Part shown: positions 61,601-64,000 of the stretch, piece after piece
How the letters are laid out: each line of letters begins with the position of its first letter
Numbering within the stretch: position 1 is the first letter of the stretch
Origin: Psychrobacillus lasiicapitis
GTDB taxonomy: Bacteria > Bacillota > Bacilli > Bacillales_A > Planococcaceae
Length of the DNA: 64,000 nucleotides
Direction: 5' to 3'
Assembly (NCBI RefSeq): GCF_006861795.1
Contig: NZ_VDGH01000003.1
Span: forward strand, 1 to 64,000
Program-made: the position numbers and the translations under genes
The notes under the pieces: model-generated
Databases searched by the model: none
Told to the model about the DNA's origin: nothing
The model's input: only the letters and a program-made list of their open reading frames with translations

Positions 61601-62529
61601 TCATTAAATTCAACTTGTTTCCCATATGCTTCTAACTCTACAATCGCATTTGCTTTTGCTATTCGTAATTTACGTTCTGCAGAACTTTCAGAAGGTTCTT
61701 CGTTGCCCCCTCCACCTACTGATGGATTGCTCGGAACTTCTGGTGTTGGAGTAGGTTTCGGAAGGGTAGAGAAAAGTGCTTCTGCTTCCTTCACTTCTTT
61801 AGATAACAAATTTGAATAATTTGTTTTCCCATCGATGGAAGCTTTCGCAACAAGTGTAAGGACCTCATCCATTACTTTTCTTGCTTCTTCTTTTTTCCCT
61901 TCGTTCCATAACTTTAGGACTTCATTATTTTTCATGTAGATTGTTACAGGAATTCTTAATTCGTCTCGTTTTGCATCAGATGGCTTTTTATATTTTTCTA
62001 ATAATAAATCCCGAGCTGCTTTTCCCGTGAAGCGGTATAAAATAGATGTGCGGGAACCTAATTGATACGATAACTTATGATATGCTTGTTCCACGCCTTC
62101 CAAATCTCCTGCAGCGTGAGCATCTAACATTTCTTTTAAAATCGGATCCAAATATTTAACGGCATAATTATAGGCATCAATATAAGGTATGACTCCTTTT
62201 GTGATTTTTTCCTCATACAATGCGTCTAATTCTTTTATCTTTTCTTTCTTTTCTTTTGTAGAAAGATTCGAAGATTGGATTTGTTGTTTTACCTCTTTAT
62301 AGTGCTTTTTTACATTGTTCAGTACCGGGTATAAATCCTTGCTCGGCTCTAATATACTTTTTAATGCAGGGTCTACATAATAGAGTGGAGCTTTTTTCAT
62401 CTCTAGTTTCACAGCATCTATTGATTGCTGGATAGTCATCTCCTTACCGTAGGATACGGAAGTAAATGAGAAAATAGAGGATGTAAGCAAGGCAGCTACG
62501 ACAGTTTGTTTAACTATTTTTTTGTTCAT
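58648..62529 (-). CDS. SbsC-type wall protein with eight FIVAR-like repeats (paralogue 3)
   Basis: 1293 residues. Signal peptide about 1-29, SbsC-type wall-polymer-binding domain about 30-270, a Pro/Gly linker (PTPTPEVPSNPSVGGGGNEE), then eight tandem helical repeats of about 80 residues (AITSAEQLLDNHAEGTGV-GQ, SNAASKTQADLDNAS, ILTTAITTFEAQV) that fit the FIVAR/albumin-binding-like three-helix family (about 355-975). A C-terminal beta region of about 280 residues follows (GVIKVTGVAVGDPVTITVQV; TFTISDGTNTATIQLTKSF), unrecognised and ending abruptly in VNKSDFFE. The gene is next to a SARP-like two-component system on the same strand. Role in adhesion or S-layer formation is inferred. Confidence 0.85.
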   Translation of the reverse strand: MNKKIVKQTVVAALLTSSIFSFTSVSYGKEMTIQQSIDAVKLEMKKAPLYYVDPALKSILEPSKDLYPVLNNVKKHYKEVKQQIQSSNLSTKEKKEKIKELDALYEEKITKGVIPYIDAYNYAVKYLDPILKEMLDAHAAGDLEGVEQAYHKLSYQLGSRTSILYRFTGKAARDLLLEKYKKPSDAKRDELRIPVTIYMKNNEVLKLWNEGKKEEARKVMDEVLTLVAKASIDGKTNYSNLLSKEVKEAEALFSTLPKPTPTPEVPSNPSVGGGGNEEPSESSAERKLRIAKANAIVELEAYGKQVEFNEVDWTTILLIKESGKRTINNSASTKAVEQELLAIKISIDQVKTKAATTLALNEVIKAAEQLLVDHVEGTNVGQAVAVDRIALSQAITTAKSIFTDATNRTQADLENAIVILTTAINTFETQVVKAGNATALKETITVAEQLLDKYAEGTGVGQVSTAARETFDQAVTAAKAIQSNAASKTQADLDNASTILTTAITTFEAQVVEAGDATELNRAITSAEQLLDNHAEGTGVGQASTSARETLAQAVTTAKAIQSNAASKTQADLDNASTILTTAITTFEAQVLEAGDATELNRAITSAEQLLDNHAEGTGVGQASTSARETLAQAVTTAKAIQSNAASKTQADLDNASAILTTAITTFEAQVVEAGDATELNRAITSAEQLLDNHAEGTGVGQASASARETFEQAITVAKAIQSNAASKTQADLDNASTILTTAITTFEAQVAKAGDPTVLNGAITTAEQLLVNHAVGTGVGQASSPARETLAQAITVAKAIQSNAASKTQADLDNASTILTIAITTFEAQVVEAGDATELNRAITSAEQLLDNHAEGTGVGQASTSARETLAQAITVARATHSNAASKTQADLDNASTILTTAIATFKAQVVKAGDATTLATAIRNTTTLHTNAIEGAEVNQYIVGSKTILQTAIDAAQFVLDNAAHKTTQQLADAKALLDHAIADFENSKVIALPGLQDLTIVGTATDRSNVVAINDDETLVLTSSDGTGAITTVVEDPLGVIKVTGVAVGDPVTITVQVVKGGQVIKSGSFIVKVISDYILSKTLTNLDFSTTYGTQAKLVSKTIPKSDFTGDRKDFSIVVGSDEIPIYVDWKLSTDFPKGAAIGGVVDSFIQDFYYKKSGAAGILNRPIGAMGGDDTFQIYAFQQGATSSFTLKGKDWSYFFDQSVAQGTDTNTSKNRTFTISDGTNTATIQLTKSFTSFDELLNLINNRIASAKVEAIVESVSGIQFKIIPTSKKVITVGGVNKSDFFE
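59770..61250 (-). repeat. tandem 240-bp FIVAR-coding repeats
   Basis: Six or more units inside the 58648 gene, some nearly identical over the full 240 bp (compare 60421-60660 with 60661-60900). Typical of recent expansion or gene conversion. Confidence 0.9.
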
Positions 62530-62585
62530 TCTAAATGTACTTCTCCTTTTAGGGTGCCAGTCTTTTTGATATATTCCTTTTGTGT

Positions 62586-62638
62586 ATTATAGAACTTTAG
62601 TCTAGACATTTTCTGTACATTGCTGACAAAATACGACA
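62586..62638 (-). promoter_or_regulatory. candidate activator-dependent promoter of paralogue 3
   Basis: Minus strand: TATAAT at 62586-62591 with no -35; upstream, TGTC/TGTA motifs recur at 62605-62608, 62616-62619, 62625-62628 and 62635-62638, spaced 9-11 bp, i.e. one helical face. AATGTAC-AGAA-AATGTCT within it is a heptamer pair with a 4-bp spacer. Consistent with a SARP-like activator site, not proven. Confidence 0.45.
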
Positions 62639-62639
62639 A

Positions 62640-62674
62640 AAAACCATCATATTGGATTAAAATAAGATGGTTTT
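62640..62674 (-). terminator. terminator of the second two-component operon
   Basis: Stem AAAACCATC / GATGGTTTT extended by AU pairs with a 7-9-base loop, 5 bp past the regulator stop, with A and T tracts. Confidence 0.85.
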
Positions 62675-62679
62675 AAGGT

Positions 62680-63777
62680 CTATTTTATTATTTTCATGAG
62701 ATGTTCCAATTTTTCTTGTGGCTTTGTTCCTAAATGTTGCCATAGAATCGTTTTATAGTTCTCATAGACTTGTATAGCTGCTCGATTGTCTCCATTTTCT
62801 ATATAATATTGAACCAAATAGTTAGTATATCGCTCTTCCCAAGGATCTATTTCTATGAGCTTGTCGATCGCTTCTTTTAATACATTTTCTAATTTTATTT
62901 CCATGTTGTATGTATTGATAAACTTCTCTAAATACTGTACAACACCTTTCAGCAACTGTTCTCGTTCTTCTCTCGCCCAGTCATAATATTCTTCGGCCAG
63001 GTAATGATTTTTATATAAATCTATAAGCTTTTTAACGTCTTCAGCGGTGTCTTGCGACAGATTTAAGATATTTTTTATATCTTGCACATCACTCTTTAAC
63101 TCTACCTCTAAAGAATAGCGTTCATCCACATATTTGATCGAATCATGATATCCATGATTTTTTAGCTCTTTTCGTAAATGGTATACACTTGTGTGCAATG
63201 CTACTGAAGCTTTATCTAATGTACGGTCTGGCCATAGTTCTTCCATAATCTTTTCTCTGTGAACCGGTTTGTCTTGATGGATTAAATATGCACAGAATTC
63301 TTTTACCTTTTTGGTTCGCCACTTGATCGGTTCACGGTCATGGTCAAGCAGTCGAAAGCTTCCTAGAAAATTTCCTTTTAAGTATGGTGTCTCATTAGGA
63401 GGTAGTTCACGCTGAATTCTACGCTGACCAATTCGTCGAACCGTTTTTTCTAAACGACTTTTTTCGATTGGCTTTAGGATATAATCCACTGCCTGGACAT
63501 TAAATGCTTCCAGTGCATATTCATCATAAGCTGTAACAAAAACAATATCCGTTTGAAAAGCAACTGGATTCAATTTATCTGCGAATTTTATTCCGTTCAT
63601 TTCCTTCATCTCAATATCAAGAAACAGAATATCTGGCTTATGTGCTTCCAAACTTTCCAATCCTTCTAATGGATTAATAAACTTGCCTATTATTTCGATT
63701 CCTCCAATTTCTGCTAGCATGGCTTCTAATAACTGGATTGCCAAGATTTCATCATCCACTAATATGGCTTTTAACAT
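62680..63777 (-). CDS. response regulator with SARP-like output (second copy)
   Basis: 365 residues with the same order as the 27888 protein: REC 1-120 (DDE at 8-10, Asp about 54 in LFLDIEMKE, Lys in ILKPIEKSR), winged helix about 140-225 (GNFLGSFRLLDHD, WRTKKVKEFCAYLIHQ, IMEELWPDRTLDKASVALH), BTAD helical region to the end. It starts immediately after the stop of the kinase gene (no gap). It lies upstream of the SbsC-type genes on the same strand, separated by a terminator and promoter. The two copies share sequence but are clearly diverged, so they probably read different signals. Confidence 0.9.
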   Translation of the reverse strand: MLKAILVDDEILAIQLLEAMLAEIGGIEIIGKFINPLEGLESLEAHKPDILFLDIEMKEMNGIKFADKLNPVAFQTDIVFVTAYDEYALEAFNVQAVDYILKPIEKSRLEKTVRRIGQRRIQRELPPNETPYLKGNFLGSFRLLDHDREPIKWRTKKVKEFCAYLIHQDKPVHREKIMEELWPDRTLDKASVALHTSVYHLRKELKNHGYHDSIKYVDERYSLEVELKSDVQDIKNILNLSQDTAEDVKKLIDLYKNHYLAEEYYDWAREEREQLLKGVVQYLEKFINTYNMEIKLENVLKEAIDKLIEIDPWEERYTNYLVQYYIENGDNRAAIQVYENYKTILWQHLGTKPQEKLEHLMKIIK

Positions 63778-64000
63778 TTAATTTCCCTCCTTTTCAATTT
63801 GTATGAATGGAAATCTTAATTCCACGATCGTTCCTTTATATTCCTCACTAGTTATTTGAATGGATGCATTTTCATAATACTTTAAACGTTTTTTTATATT
63901 TTGTAGTCCTACACTTTGACCTGTATCTTGTTCTACATTCCAAATCTGTTGTAGTTTATATGCAGAAATCCCTGTTCCATTATCGGATATTTGGAAAACG
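63778..64000 (-). CDS. sensor histidine kinase, C-terminal end only
   Basis: Last 73 residues of a kinase whose body lies beyond the right edge. Visible: the HATPase G1 box ISDNGTGIS and the LytS/YehU-type GLQNIKKRLKYYEN, then a final beta strand (GTIVELRFPFIQIEKEGN). The stop touches the ATG of the response regulator, so the two form an operon. Probably the cognate kinase. Whether it has the double-core layout of the 28978 kinase cannot be seen. Confidence 0.85.
   Translation of the reverse strand, partial: VFQISDNGTGISAYKLQQIWNVEQDTGQSVGLQNIKKRLKYYENASIQITSEEYKGTIVELRFPFIQIEKEGN

Overview
The window is AT-rich DNA from a Gram-positive, low-G+C Bacillota. The closest fit is Bacillaceae/Planococcaceae, of the Psychrobacillus, Sporosarcina or Lysinibacillus type. 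Evidence includes strong AGGAGG-type ribosome sites with frequent TTG/GTG starts, a ComK-like protein, SLH and SbsC-type wall-binding domains, sortase with LPXTG, SpaA-fold adhesins, a CpsB/C/D tyrosine-kinase module and OppA. Assignments are from reading the sequence and from memory of families; no searches were run.

Layout. (1) 1-17.3 kb, minus strand: a Wzx/Wzy-type surface polysaccharide locus. It starts with the CpsC/CpsD/CpsB module and a CapD/PglF-type dehydratase. An aminotransferase, initiating sugar transferase, GNAT, PLP enzyme and ATP-grasp enzyme follow, then three glycosyltransferases, a flippase, an acyltransferase, a polymerase and a UDP-HexNAc dehydrogenase that leaves the window. 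Inside it lies a graveyard (11.89-12.79 kb) of broken galU and rearranged pgi. (2) 17.4-32.1 kb: a lipase-like SGNH protein, a membrane-anchored unknown, an SbsC-N-domain wall protein, and a sortase followed by a giant SpaA-repeat adhesin whose LPXTG tail is out of frame. Next come a response regulator with a SARP-like (winged helix plus BTAD) output and an unusual hybrid kinase with two kinase cores. (3) 32.1-35.2 kb: a REP-associated tyrosine transposase amid a family of TTCCCTGTGT repeats, some paired as perfect inverted repeats. (4) 35.2-39.9 kb: a zinc-ribbon membrane protein with a structured leader and an apparent ATC start, a small sigma factor, a ComK-like regulator, an SLH-NlpC/P60 hydrolase and a DinB protein. 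(5) 40-47.6 kb: a 1784-residue S8 protease with eight Ig-like repeats, and an OppA lipoprotein. (6) 47.9-54 kb: a HyuA/HyuB hydantoinase/oxoprolinase locus with cupin, NCS1 permease and XRE-cupin regulator. (7) 54.4-64 kb: a surface-protein remnant next to an ORF-less group II intron, two tandemly duplicated SbsC-N-domain proteins carrying helical repeats, and a second SARP-like response regulator with the end of its kinase.

Working model (inference). The cell makes a charged amino-sugar polymer. A paralogous family of SbsC-N proteins probably attaches to a secondary wall polymer, while the SpaA protein is meant for sortase anchoring. Two SARP-like two-component systems sit next to these adhesins. 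The promoter region of the sortase/SpaA operon carries heptamer direct repeats with a 4-bp spacer, the layout SARP-type winged helices bind. Duplication, repeat variation, a frameshift, a REP-type transposase and a group II intron all point to fast evolution of the cell surface here.
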